A stretch of 52,265 nt of DNA from Oscillospiraceae bacterium (lineage in GTDB: Bacteria > Bacillota > Clostridia > Oscillospirales > Oscillospiraceae). The DNA is taken from assembly GCA_015068395.1 (NCBI GenBank), contig SVKP01000061.1:1-52265 (forward strand), given 5' to 3'. Shown in pieces: positions 16,842 through 26,358 of the stretch. The translations under genes and the position numbers were made by a program. The notes beneath the pieces were generated by a model. It did not search any database, was not told the DNA's origin, and saw only the letters and a list, made by a program, of their open reading frames with translations. Position 1 is the stretch's first letter; each line of letters starts with the position of its first letter.

Positions 16842-19800
16842 ATGCACAAACGCATTCTTTCACTCATTCTGGCGCTCGCCACGGTTTTGAGCATGATCGC
16901 CGTTCCCGCAAGCGCCGCGCCGACGTTGGAGGAGGCAATGGCGGAGGTCAATGTCTACGCAGACAAGACCGACCTTAACTGGCTGACCATGAACGGTTCT
17001 GTCAAGGTGCAGTGGTACACTTATTACAATTACACCTCGCCCAGCGGGAGAACAACAGAAGTCCCCGCATATTGCGTAGACCCAGAGTTATACGGTGTCC
17101 CGTCGAAGGTGCCGGAAGGTACGCCCATCCGCTACGGCGCGGATCATCTGGAAAATGACCCGAAGCTGGTGGGCATCATCTCCAACGGCTATCCGCATTT
17201 GACGCTTGACGATCTCGGCGTTACAAGCAAACAGCAAGCCTATTATGCGACCAAGATGGCGCTCTGGTGCTACCTGATCGGCTCGTGGAACATCAGCAAT
17301 CTCGGTATCAATCCGAGCCTTACCGGGGCCGACCGTCAGGTGGCGGAAAACGTCCTCAAAGCGGCAAAGGACATCTACCAGCGAGGAATGTACTGGAATC
17401 AGATGTACCAGCCGAAGCTGACCGCTACGCCGGACAAAAGCACCGCTTACGCCGTGACCATCAACGGCGAGGAGTGCTATCAGCAGGTATTCACCATCGA
17501 CAGCGACACCTGGGCGTTGCAGCCCGTCAGGGTATCTCTTGAACAGGGCGCGCCCGCAGGCACCAAAATTATGAGCATGGACAACACCGAAATCAGTACG
17601 TTCAAGCTCAGCACCACGCGCACATCTGGCGCGGGCTATCAGGCACAGATCAAGGTCGTATATCCCAAAAACGCCGTCGAGGGCAACAGCGGCAGCGCAA
17701 AGCTGAAATTCGACACCGTTGTGGTTGAATACAAAATCTACTATGCAAAAACGCTCCAGCGCGACGAATACGGCGACATTCAAGACTATCTTTTGGACAC
17801 CGACCCCGACACGCCGATCTCCGTGGACGCGATCAGTAATTTTTCCACCAATCCCCCGCCTCCGCCGCCTCCGCCCGACCCGGAGGAAAGCACCCTGAAG
17901 ATCATCAAGCTGGAGGAAGGCACGACGAAGCCGCTCGCCGGCGCAATTTTTGACGTGTGGTATCCCAACGGTGACAAGTACGGTTCCTTTGTGACCGATG
18001 ATACCGGCACGATCACGTTGCCGATCAATGTGTTCGGCAACTATACCGTCACCGAGCGCATCCCGCCCAAATATCATCTTCTGCCGGAAATCTCCACGCA
18101 GCACGTCACAGTCACTGCGGAGAACGGCGGCGAGCTGACCTTCTGCAACGCTCCTTATGGCGCATTGCGTATCCGCAAGGTCAGCAACACTGGTGATAAC
18201 CTCGAAGGCGTCACGGTGCAGATCAAGTGTCTGGAAACCGGAGAGACCCAGACCGGCAAGACTGGCCCCGGCGGCGTCATCGAGTTTTCCAACCTCAAAC
18301 CGGGCGGCTACGAAGTCAGAGAAACGGCAGGAATCACCGGCTACGTCATGGACGTGGAGGCAACCAAGACCGCGACCGTCGTGACCGGCGAAACGTCCGA
18401 GGTCACGTTCGTCAACCGTGAAAAGCCCGGATTGAAGATTATCAAATATGACCGCAAAACGTTCAAAACGATGGAAGGCATCTCGTTTGAGTTCTGGCGC
18501 GACGGCGAAAGCCTCGGCATTTACAAGGCCAACCCGATGGGCGAGATCGTGATGAACGACCTCGAACCCGGAACGTATCTTGTCAAAGAGGTGCAGACCG
18601 ACAACGGGCATATTGCCGATCCGACGCCGCAGCAAATCGAGCTGAAAGCCGGCGACGGGATCAAGCAGCTCCTTTTTTATAACGACCAAAAACCCGGGCT
18701 TTGGCTTGTTAAGGTCGATTCCAGCAATCTCAGCAAGGTCATTCCCAACGTCAAGTTTGAGATCAAGTCCGTCGCCGGCGATTACGGCCCCATTGAGCGC
18801 ACCACCGATGTCAACGGCGAGATCGACCTCTCCGAGCTGCCCGTGGGCGCTTACGTCGTGACGGAGCTGGAATGCCCCGACCACTATCTCATTGACAATC
18901 CCTCCCGCATTATCCAGCTCGACGGCAGCGAAACCGCCGAGTTTGTTTTTACTGACACCGCGAAGCCTTCGCTGGAGGTCATCAAGTACGACCCGAACAC
19001 AGGCAAGTATCTTGCGGGCGCAACCTTCCGGATCGCGCGTATCGAGGACGGCTCCCACTATCTCGACCGCGTAACGGACACGCAGGGCCGCATCCGCATC
19101 GAGGATATGGAACCGGGTGTGTACTCCGTGCAGGAGATGTCCGCGCCGTCCGGGTACATCCTCAACGACACCGAGTACCATGTGGAGTTGTTTCCCGGTC
19201 GCACCAGCGAGCTGATCGTCAACAATGAAAAAAAGCCCGACCTCAAGATCATCAAGACCGACGCCGTCACGGGCAGGCCCATCGCGGGCGCGACCTTTAC
19301 CGTTCGCAAAATGGACAGCTCCACGCTGCTGACGGAGACCACGGACGCGAACGGCGAGATTTTCCTGCGCGAGATGGACGCGGGCGTCTATGAGATCACG
19401 GAGCAGTCCGTCCCCGACGCCTATCTGCTTGACCCCATCCCGCAGAAAATCACGCTGTTCCCGAATAAGCTGGGCATCGTGCAGTTTCAGGACTACAAAA
19501 AACCCTCGCTGACTATCCACAAGATCGACGCTGCCACCGGCAAACCCGTGGAAGGCGCACGTTTCCAGATCGCCTATGCGTCCAATCACACGTTTAGCGG
19601 CGAAATCAACGACCTCGGCACCTACTACACCGACGCAAACGGCGTGATCTTCCTCGATAAGCTCAAAGACGGCTGGTACAGGGCGACCGAGGAGGAGGCA
19701 CCCGCGGGCTACCGCATCAAGGATACCGGCGTCTACGAGTTTTATATCTCCGCAGGCCGTGACAAGGAGATCACGGTCGAAAACATTCCGCTTTCCACCA

Positions 19801-22800
19801 TTCTCATTCAGAAAATGGATGAAGAAACTGGCAAGCCGCTCGCCGGCGCATGGTTCCGTATGCGCTATCTCAATTCCATGACAAGCATGGATGGCACAAC
19901 CATCGGCGAGTGGGCCACGGACGAGAATGGTCAGATCGAGGTTCGGGACCTCGACGAAGGTACCTACATCATCGACGAGATTTCCGCTCCTGCCGGTTAC
20001 GTCCTCAACGCCAAAAACACGCGCACGGTCTATCTCGCAGGCGAGAATCAGGACTTTGTGACCGTAACCTATGGCAATCAGAAGATGGGCGCTCTTCTGA
20101 TCGTCAAAAAGGACGCTGTAACCGGCGAACCTCTTGCGGGCGTTGAGTTCAGCGTCACGGACAGCGACGGCAGCGTCGTCGGCAACGGCAATGGGCGCTT
20201 TACGACCGACTACGCCGGAACCATCACGATTGCCAACCTCGAACCGGGCAAGACCGTCGTTGTGAAAGAAACGCGCACGGTGCCAGGATATATTCTCGAC
20301 GACACTGCGCAAGTCATCAAAATTAAGGCAAACGAAACCATGACGGTCGAGTTCCGTAATCAGCCGAAGGGCGGTTTGGTCATCAAAAAGCTGGACAGCG
20401 TGACACGCAGGCCGCTGGAAGGCGCGGAGTTCCAGATCACGAACACCGCAGGCGAGTACGTCCCCGATGACGAGGGCAGAACCTCCACCAATGGTATATA
20501 CCGCACGGACAGCAACGGCGAGATCCGCCTGTTGAACCTCAAACCCGATTCCTACACAGTAGTCGAAGTGACCGCGCCCGACGGCTATGCCATCAACCGC
20601 ACCCCGCAGACTACCAGAGTCGATCCCACCGATACGCAGACGCTGACATTCCTCGACGACGCCCTGCAAACACTTGTCATCCAGAAGTACATCGAAGGAA
20701 CGCGCAAGGGACTTCCCGGCGTGACCTTCCTAATTACGAACGGTGAGGGCTCGCCCATCGGCGGCGGCAATGGTGAGTATGTGACGGACGCCAACGGGCG
20801 CATCACGATTTCCGGCCTCACGCCGGGTATGACCATCATCGCACGTGAGATTAAGGCCGCAAAAGGCTACGCGCTCAACCCAACGCCGCAAACAATCATC
20901 ATCGGCAGAGCAAGCGGCAGCAACGTCACGGTGAGCGGCGCGGTCACGACGGTCACGGCGACGAACGTCACCGGCTCGCAGAATGAGCTGGAGTTTTACG
21001 ACGAGCCGCTGGGACGGCTGACCATTCAGAAGTTCATCGAAGGCACGTCCACGCCGATTGCCGGCGTCCGCTTCCTTGTCACCAAGAGCGACGGCGGCAT
21101 AGTCGGCAATACCAACGGCGAGTATGTGACCAACGCGAACGGCAGGATCGAGCTGAAAGACCTCGAACCGGGCGTCACGGTCACGGCGAAGGAGCTGCGC
21201 GCGGCGGACGGGTATGTGTTGGATTCCACGCCCAAGTCCATTGAGATCAAGAGCGGCGACACGCAGACCTTGACGTTCTACAACACCCCCACCGGCTCGC
21301 TCACGATCATCAAGCGCGACCGAGCGACGGGCGCGGTTTTGAAAGACGCGGAGTTCCAAATCTCCTACGCCAGCGGTGAGTTTGTCGGCAACTTCGGCGG
21401 CACGGTCACGTCCAACGGTCAGTATACGACCGACGACAACGGCGAAATCATCATTAAGGGCTTGCAGCCCTCGACTATCGTGATCCGCGAAACGAGAGCG
21501 CCGGACGGGTATATCCTCGACAATTCCCCCGTCACGGTGGAAATCGGCGCGAACGACGCGCAGACCATCGACATTTTCAACGACGCCAAGCAGACGCTGA
21601 CGATTCAGAAGTATATTACCGGCACGACCAAGCCTATCGAGGGCGTCACGTTCCTTGTGACGGACAGCAGCGGCAGCGTGATTGGCCCGAGCAACGGCGA
21701 GTACGTCACCGACCGCAACGGGCGCATTATGCTGACCGGCCTCACCCCCGGCACGACCATCACGGCAAAGGAGCTGAAAACCGCCGCAGGCTTTGTCCTC
21801 GACACCACGCCGCAGAGCATTGAGATCAAGAGCGGCGAGGCGCAGACAATAACCTTTTTTAACAGCCCGGAAGGTGGTTTGGAGCTGATCAAGGTCAGCG
21901 CAGCGGACAAGACCAGGCGTATCAACGGCGTCACATTTGAGATCCGACGCATGGACGGCGGACTTGTAAAAACGGTCACGACCGGCGAAAACGGGCGCGT
22001 TCACGTCGATTTGGACGCGGGCGACTATTACGCTGTGGAAATTGAAGCGTCAAAGGGCTTCAAGCTCGATGCGACGCCTCACTATTTCACGGTCAAGGAC
22101 GGCGAAACCACCACGCTGACCGTGGAAAATACGCCGTTCAGCGGCATCATCATTCACAAAATCGACGCGGATACCGGCAAGGGCATTTATGGTGCAACCT
22201 TCCTGCTCTATGACAGCAACCACAATCCCATTGGGGAGTATCAGAGCGGTCAGAACGGCTACGTCTATATCGACGACCTCACCGTGAGCGGGCGCTGTTT
22301 CCTGCGCGAGCTGTCCAACGAGGGCTATATCGTTGATACGGAGTTGAAAACGGTCAACGTCAGAAGCGGCGAAACCATTGAGATCACATGGAAGAACACA
22401 CCCATCCGCGGGCAGATCCAGATCGTCAAGAAATCCGCGGACGATAACCCCATCAACGGCCTGCCGAAAGGCACGCTGTTGGAGGGTGCGGTCTTTGAGA
22501 TCTACGACAAGGCCGGGAACGTGGTCGATACCGTCAAGAGCGACAGCCGAGGCCGCGCCGTTTCTCGTCTGCTCCCGCTCTCGCGCTACACGGTCAAAGA
22601 AGTGAAAGCACCGCAGTATTACGGCGTCAACCCCACCGTGTTCAACGCCTATCTGGAGCACGCGGGGCAGATCGTGTGTTTTGAGGTGGAGGACGAAAGC
22701 CTGTCCACCGGCGTATCTATCAAGAAAACCGGCTATGCGGAGGTCATGCCGGGACAGCCGATCCGCTACACCATTACGGACATCGCCAACACGTCCACCG

Positions 22801-23249
22801 TGCCGCTCGGCTCGTTCTACTGGCGCGACACCCTACCGGGGCAGATCACGCTGGAAAAGGTCATAACGGGAACGTACAACCAGAAGCTCGCCTACAAGAT
22901 CGTCTATAAGACCAATCTCTCCGGCGACCAGTACCGAACGCTCGCAGACAACCTCTCGACCGCAAAAAGCTATGTGCTGGAGGCGCGGCCTGCCGCCCTC
23001 GGTCTCGCCGCCAATGAGCGCGTCACCGAGGTCATGTTTGTGTTCGGCACGGTCAAGGGAGGTTTTGCCGAGGTGGAAACCGCGTATATCTACGGTACGG
23101 TCAACAGCGGGCTTTCCAACGGCACAAGCATCGTCAACGTCGCGGACGTGGGCGGACTTTACAACGGGCAATGGATTCAGGGCGTCTCCCGCTGGCTCAC
23201 CACCGTCTACACCAAGACCACGACCAAGCTGCCCAAGACGGGCTATTAA
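16842..23249 (+). CDS. Giant SpaA/CnaB-repeat adhesin with tail-less LPKTG end
   Basis: 2135 residues; ATG after AAGGAGG. Order: signal peptide (1-25); thioester-type domain (about 30-330) with Cys78 in AYCVDP and TKMALW at 137-142, where TQxA[I/V]W is usual; a polyproline hinge near 340; 17 CnaB/SpaA domains (about 351-1950), each starting with an L-x-I-x-K-type strand and often containing the EhxxPxGY-like loop that supplies the isopeptide glutamate; a DUF11-like stalk; then TTKLPKTGY at the very end. The lysines and glutamates suggest internal isopeptide cross-links. No hydrophobic segment or charged tail follows LPKTG. It should form a long stiff rod promoting cell contact. Confidence 0.9.
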   Translation: MHKRILSLILALATVLSMIAVPASAAPTLEEAMAEVNVYADKTDLNWLTMNGSVKVQWYTYYNYTSPSGRTTEVPAYCVDPELYGVPSKVPEGTPIRYGADHLENDPKLVGIISNGYPHLTLDDLGVTSKQQAYYATKMALWCYLIGSWNISNLGINPSLTGADRQVAENVLKAAKDIYQRGMYWNQMYQPKLTATPDKSTAYAVTINGEECYQQVFTIDSDTWALQPVRVSLEQGAPAGTKIMSMDNTEISTFKLSTTRTSGAGYQAQIKVVYPKNAVEGNSGSAKLKFDTVVVEYKIYYAKTLQRDEYGDIQDYLLDTDPDTPISVDAISNFSTNPPPPPPPPDPEESTLKIIKLEEGTTKPLAGAIFDVWYPNGDKYGSFVTDDTGTITLPINVFGNYTVTERIPPKYHLLPEISTQHVTVTAENGGELTFCNAPYGALRIRKVSNTGDNLEGVTVQIKCLETGETQTGKTGPGGVIEFSNLKPGGYEVRETAGITGYVMDVEATKTATVVTGETSEVTFVNREKPGLKIIKYDRKTFKTMEGISFEFWRDGESLGIYKANPMGEIVMNDLEPGTYLVKEVQTDNGHIADPTPQQIELKAGDGIKQLLFYNDQKPGLWLVKVDSSNLSKVIPNVKFEIKSVAGDYGPIERTTDVNGEIDLSELPVGAYVVTELECPDHYLIDNPSRIIQLDGSETAEFVFTDTAKPSLEVIKYDPNTGKYLAGATFRIARIEDGSHYLDRVTDTQGRIRIEDMEPGVYSVQEMSAPSGYILNDTEYHVELFPGRTSELIVNNEKKPDLKIIKTDAVTGRPIAGATFTVRKMDSSTLLTETTDANGEIFLREMDAGVYEITEQSVPDAYLLDPIPQKITLFPNKLGIVQFQDYKKPSLTIHKIDAATGKPVEGARFQIAYASNHTFSGEINDLGTYYTDANGVIFLDKLKDGWYRATEEEAPAGYRIKDTGVYEFYISAGRDKEITVENIPLSTILIQKMDEETGKPLAGAWFRMRYLNSMTSMDGTTIGEWATDENGQIEVRDLDEGTYIIDEISAPAGYVLNAKNTRTVYLAGENQDFVTVTYGNQKMGALLIVKKDAVTGEPLAGVEFSVTDSDGSVVGNGNGRFTTDYAGTITIANLEPGKTVVVKETRTVPGYILDDTAQVIKIKANETMTVEFRNQPKGGLVIKKLDSVTRRPLEGAEFQITNTAGEYVPDDEGRTSTNGIYRTDSNGEIRLLNLKPDSYTVVEVTAPDGYAINRTPQTTRVDPTDTQTLTFLDDALQTLVIQKYIEGTRKGLPGVTFLITNGEGSPIGGGNGEYVTDANGRITISGLTPGMTIIAREIKAAKGYALNPTPQTIIIGRASGSNVTVSGAVTTVTATNVTGSQNELEFYDEPLGRLTIQKFIEGTSTPIAGVRFLVTKSDGGIVGNTNGEYVTNANGRIELKDLEPGVTVTAKELRAADGYVLDSTPKSIEIKSGDTQTLTFYNTPTGSLTIIKRDRATGAVLKDAEFQISYASGEFVGNFGGTVTSNGQYTTDDNGEIIIKGLQPSTIVIRETRAPDGYILDNSPVTVEIGANDAQTIDIFNDAKQTLTIQKYITGTTKPIEGVTFLVTDSSGSVIGPSNGEYVTDRNGRIMLTGLTPGTTITAKELKTAAGFVLDTTPQSIEIKSGEAQTITFFNSPEGGLELIKVSAADKTRRINGVTFEIRRMDGGLVKTVTTGENGRVHVDLDAGDYYAVEIEASKGFKLDATPHYFTVKDGETTTLTVENTPFSGIIIHKIDADTGKGIYGATFLLYDSNHNPIGEYQSGQNGYVYIDDLTVSGRCFLRELSNEGYIVDTELKTVNVRSGETIEITWKNTPIRGQIQIVKKSADDNPINGLPKGTLLEGAVFEIYDKAGNVVDTVKSDSRGRAVSRLLPLSRYTVKEVKAPQYYGVNPTVFNAYLEHAGQIVCFEVEDESLSTGVSIKKTGYAEVMPGQPIRYTITDIANTSTVPLGSFYWRDTLPGQITLEKVITGTYNQKLAYKIVYKTNLSGDQYRTLADNLSTAKSYVLEARPAALGLAANERVTEVMFVFGTVKGGFAEVETAYIYGTVNSGLSNGTSIVNVADVGGLYNGQWIQGVSRWLTTVYTKTTTKLPKTGY
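17890..22690 (+). repeat. Array of 17 CnaB/SpaA-coding repeats
   Basis: Seventeen successive units of about 90-100 codons, recognisable by their first strands (for example LKIIKTDAVTGRPIAGATF, LTIQKYITGTTKPIEGVTF). Units 11, 12 and 14 are closest to each other (QKYI/QKFIEGT starts and DSSGSV-type inserts), suggesting recent duplication. Such arrays can expand or shrink by recombination, so length may vary between copies of the element. Confidence 0.85.
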
Positions 23250-23252
23250 GCC

Positions 23253-25055
23253 TTGAAGCGGCAAGGGAGCTTTCGGAGCGCCGCCCCCGTGTGGACGGCG
23301 CTCTCCGTGGTCGTGCTATGGCTCGCGGCGTTGCTTGCCGCGGGCTATGAGGACGGTATGACCATCTTTGACCTGATGGGGCGTTTCAGTGCCATACTGG
23401 AACGCCCCTTTGCCGTAAGATGGACGCCGCACACGCCTAAATTCATGCTGACCGGGCTTATCATGTACGCAATGGCCATCGGGCTTTACTACTCCAACCG
23501 TCAGAACCGGCGACCGGGCGAGGAATACGGCTCGGCAAAGTGGGGCGACCCGCGTGAACTGTGCCGCAAGTATCAGGACAAGGAGAACCCGCAAATGGAT
23601 ATTATCCTGACCATGAACGTCAAAATGAGCTTGAACGGGTATCAGCACCAGCGCAACCTCAATATCCTTGTGGTCGGCACTTCCGGCACGGGCAAGTCGC
23701 AGAGCGTATGCCTGCCGGCGCTGCTTTGCGCCAACTGCTCCTTTCTTGTCACCGATCCGAAAGGCGAGCTGCTCCGCAACGCGGGGCGGTTCTTAATTGA
23801 GGAAGGGTACGACGTCAAGGTGTTCAACCTCGTCGAGCCGAAGAAATCCGATCACTATAATCCCTTTGCGTATCTGCGCTGTGAGGCGGACGTGCTGACG
23901 CTGATCGACAACCTTATCAAGAACACGACCCCGAAGAACGCATCAAGCAACGATCCGTTTTGGGAACGGGCGGAGCTTGCGCTCGACACCGCCCTGATCC
24001 TCTACCTCATGGACTTTGCGCCGCCGGAGGAGCAGAACCTTGAAACGGTACTTTTCATGATCGAAAACGCAGAATCGCGCGAGGAGGACGAGCAATTTCA
24101 AAGTCCTCTGGATATGCTCTTTCAGGCGTTGGAGGAGGAAGACCCGTACCATGTCGCGGTCAAGCAGTACCATATCTACAAAAAGGCGGCGGGCAAGACG
24201 GCGAAATCCATCTTGATCTCTGCCGCCGTGCGCCTCGCTGCGTTCAACATCCCGCAGTATGCCGAGCTGACCAAGCGCGACGATATGGACTTTGCCTCGC
24301 TGGGCGAAAAGAAACGCGCCATCTTCTGCGTTATCCCCGTCACCGACGCCAGCATGAATTATTTGGTCGGTATGCTCTACACCCAGTGCTTCCAGGAGCT
24401 GTACCACCGTGCGGACGAGAAGTACAATGGACGCTTGCCTGTTCCCGTGCGTGTGTTGCAGGACGAGTGGGCTAACGTCGCGCAGCCGGACAGCTATCCG
24501 AGAATCCTTGCGACCTGCCGCAGCTACAACATCGGCCTCAACATCTTCGTGCAGAATATCCAGAACATCAAGGCGCTCTATGAAAAAGAATACGAGAGCA
24601 TCATCGGCAACTGTGATACGCTGCTGTTCCTCGGTGCAGGCAACGAGCCGACGTCATTGGAGTATATTGCCAAGCTGCTCGGCAAGGAAACGCTGGATAC
24701 GCGCACCCGCGGACAGACAAAGGGGCGCAACGGTTCCAGCTCCACCAACTACCAGCAGGCAGGCCGCGAGCTGATGATGATTGACGAGATCCGCATGATG
24801 AAAACCGATGAGGCGATCTTGATGATCCGCGGCGAGCGTCCCGTCCTGGACAAGAAGTACAACATACTCAAACACCCCAATGTCAAGCGGATACAGCGCG
24901 GCGGCGCGCAGCCTTATGTGCATCACCCCACGCCCGACTATGCGCTCCCCGACCTACCGTACCAGTTTACGTCGCTTGACAACATTGAAATTATCGAATT
25001 GGAGGAAAACCAACATGAGCCAGAAGAAGTACAGGAAGAACAGCGAAACGACTGA
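23253..25055 (+). CDS. virD4: VirD4/TraG-type coupling ATPase
   Basis: 600 residues. TTG start three bases after the adhesin stop with no clear ribosome site, so translation is probably coupled. Two membrane helices lie near residues 9-28 and 65-82. Walker A GTSGTGKS is at about 142-149, followed by FLVTDPKGELLRNAG. The Walker B region is VRVLQDEWANV, then the ARNIGLNI-like sensor stretch (CRSYNIGLNIFVQNIQ). It links the relaxosome to the mating channel and drives DNA export. Its last 41 bases overlap the next gene. Confidence 0.93.
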   Translation: MKRQGSFRSAAPVWTALSVVVLWLAALLAAGYEDGMTIFDLMGRFSAILERPFAVRWTPHTPKFMLTGLIMYAMAIGLYYSNRQNRRPGEEYGSAKWGDPRELCRKYQDKENPQMDIILTMNVKMSLNGYQHQRNLNILVVGTSGTGKSQSVCLPALLCANCSFLVTDPKGELLRNAGRFLIEEGYDVKVFNLVEPKKSDHYNPFAYLRCEADVLTLIDNLIKNTTPKNASSNDPFWERAELALDTALILYLMDFAPPEEQNLETVLFMIENAESREEDEQFQSPLDMLFQALEEEDPYHVAVKQYHIYKKAAGKTAKSILISAAVRLAAFNIPQYAELTKRDDMDFASLGEKKRAIFCVIPVTDASMNYLVGMLYTQCFQELYHRADEKYNGRLPVPVRVLQDEWANVAQPDSYPRILATCRSYNIGLNIFVQNIQNIKALYEKEYESIIGNCDTLLFLGAGNEPTSLEYIAKLLGKETLDTRTRGQTKGRNGSSSTNYQQAGRELMMIDEIRMMKTDEAILMIRGERPVLDKKYNILKHPNVKRIQRGGAQPYVHHPTPDYALPDLPYQFTSLDNIEIIELEENQHEPEEVQEEQRND

Positions 25056-25371
25056 CCTCTCTTCGCGCAGCCGCGCCGTGCGGCGGCGGTATTGGACGGC
25101 GGCGACGGTGTTCGCCGCCTTTCTCATGTCTGCGACGCCCGCGTTTGCCGCGGGCAGCGACCCACTCACCATCGTCAACAACCTGTCCGACTTCATCTTT
25201 TCCATCATCAAGGCGCTGGGCGTCATCATTCTCGGCTGGGGCATCGTGCAGGTCGGTATGAGCATCCAGAGCCATGACGCAAGCCAGAGGACGCAGGGCT
25301 TTCTTTGCCTGTTTGGCGGTCTGCTGATCGCCTTTGCAAAGGAAATCCTCACGACCATCGGCGCACTGTAA
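25015..25371 (+). CDS. VirB2/TrbC-like small membrane protein (Maff2-type)
   Basis: 118 residues; ATG 25015 with GGAGG at 25001-25005, inside the 3' end of virD4. A signal-like helix (YWTAATVFAAFLMSATPAFAA) precedes two hydrophobic helices (SIIKALGVIILGWGIVQVGM and GFLCLFGGLLIAFAKEI) separated by a short polar loop. This is the layout of VirB2/TrbC pilins and of the Maff2 proteins that occupy this slot in related ICEs. It probably forms the extracellular or membrane pilus-like subunit. Confidence 0.7.
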   Translation: MSQKKYRKNSETTDLSSRSRAVRRRYWTAATVFAAFLMSATPAFAAGSDPLTIVNNLSDFIFSIIKALGVIILGWGIVQVGMSIQSHDASQRTQGFLCLFGGLLIAFAKEILTTIGAL

Positions 25372-25381
25372 ATCAAACGTG

Positions 25382-25413
25382 GCGGGAGATTTGCCATGCG
25401 GCGGATCTCCCGC
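25382..25413 (+). other. Perfect hairpin in the trbL leader
   Basis: GCGGGAGAT (25382-25390) pairs with ATCTCCCGC (25405-25413); the ribosome site AAGGAGG follows at 25421. No T run follows, so it is more likely an mRNA processing or stability element than a terminator. Confidence 0.5.
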
Positions 25414-25434
25414 TCCCGTCAAGGAGGCGATAAT

Positions 25435-26274
25435 TTGGATAATAACTGGATCGTCGATAACCTGCAAAACGCGCTCACCACATGGAACGATAAGCTCGCG
25501 GAAATGTGGACGCTGCTGACGGAATCGCCGCAGACGTTCAAGGGCGGCACGGTTTGGAGCGCCGTCACGACCATCAACGGCGCGATGCAGGCCATTGGCT
25601 ACGGGCTTTTGGTGCTGTTCTTTGCCATCAGCATTTTCAAAAGCTCCGCCACCTTCCGCGACTTCCAGCGCCCGGAGTTTGTGATAAAGCAGTTTATCTA
25701 CTTTATCCTTGCCAAAGTCGGTATCACCTACGGCATGGACTTGATGACGAACATCTTTAACGTCTGCAACGGCATTGTGGCGACGGCGGCAAGCAGCGTG
25801 GGCGGCATGACCGGCACCTCGGCGGCGCTGCCGAGCGAGATCATCACGGCGATTGAGGACGTGGGCTTTCTGGCGAGTATCCCGCTATGGCTGGTGTCGC
25901 TGCTGGGGAGCCTGTTCATTACGGTGCTGTCCTTCATTATGATTTTGACCGTCTACGGGCGCTTTTTCAAGCTCTATATGTATGCCGCGCTCTCGCCTAT
26001 CGCGCTGGCGTCCTTTGCCGGGGAGAATACAACGCACTTCGGCAAGGCGTTTTTGCGGAGCTATATCGGCGTGTGCATGGAGGGCGCGGTCATTGTGCTG
26101 GCCTGCATCATCTTCTCAGCCTTCGCGTCCAGCGGTACGCCCGCGTTTGACCCCGACGCCTCGGTGGTGTCGCAGGTGTGGAGCTATCTCGGAGAAGTCA
26201 TCTTCAATATGCTGGTGCTGGTGGGGCTGGTGAAGGCGGCAGATCACATTGCAAAGGAGATGTTTGGGCTATAA
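25435..26274 (+). CDS. TrbL/VirB6-like mating-channel membrane protein
   Basis: 279 residues; TTG 25435 is chosen because AAGGAGG (25421-25427) lies 7 bases upstream, whereas the earlier ATG at 25396 lies within the hairpin. At least five hydrophobic helices are visible (AIGYGLLVLFFAISIF, FVIKQFIYFILAKVGI, ASIPLWLVSLLGSLFITVLS, GAVIVLACIIFSAFA, IFNMLVLVGLVKA). TrbL/VirB6 proteins form the inner-membrane channel of type IV secretion. In related elements prgI (VirB3) should follow at once, but here a foreign gene intervenes. Confidence 0.87.
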   Translation: MDNNWIVDNLQNALTTWNDKLAEMWTLLTESPQTFKGGTVWSAVTTINGAMQAIGYGLLVLFFAISIFKSSATFRDFQRPEFVIKQFIYFILAKVGITYGMDLMTNIFNVCNGIVATAASSVGGMTGTSAALPSEIITAIEDVGFLASIPLWLVSLLGSLFITVLSFIMILTVYGRFFKLYMYAALSPIALASFAGENTTHFGKAFLRSYIGVCMEGAVIVLACIIFSAFASSGTPAFDPDASVVSQVWSYLGEVIFNMLVLVGLVKAADHIAKEMFGL

Positions 26275-26358
26275 ATTCGTGCAATAAAATAATGTAGTTG
26301 AGAAAGCGAGTGGAATATGATATATTTTTTAATAATCAGGCTTTTCTGGAGGACGCAC

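Noticed and set aside
17088-20669. A 1193-codon open frame on the minus strand opposite the adhesin
   Set aside because: It is a shadow of the repetitive GC-rich adhesin codons, has no ribosome site or recognisable domain, and runs against a strongly supported gene.
17890-22690. CRISPR array or diversity-generating retroelement target
   Set aside because: The repeats are protein-coding domains of about 90-100 codons with diverged DNA; there are no short spaced repeats, cas genes or reverse transcriptase.
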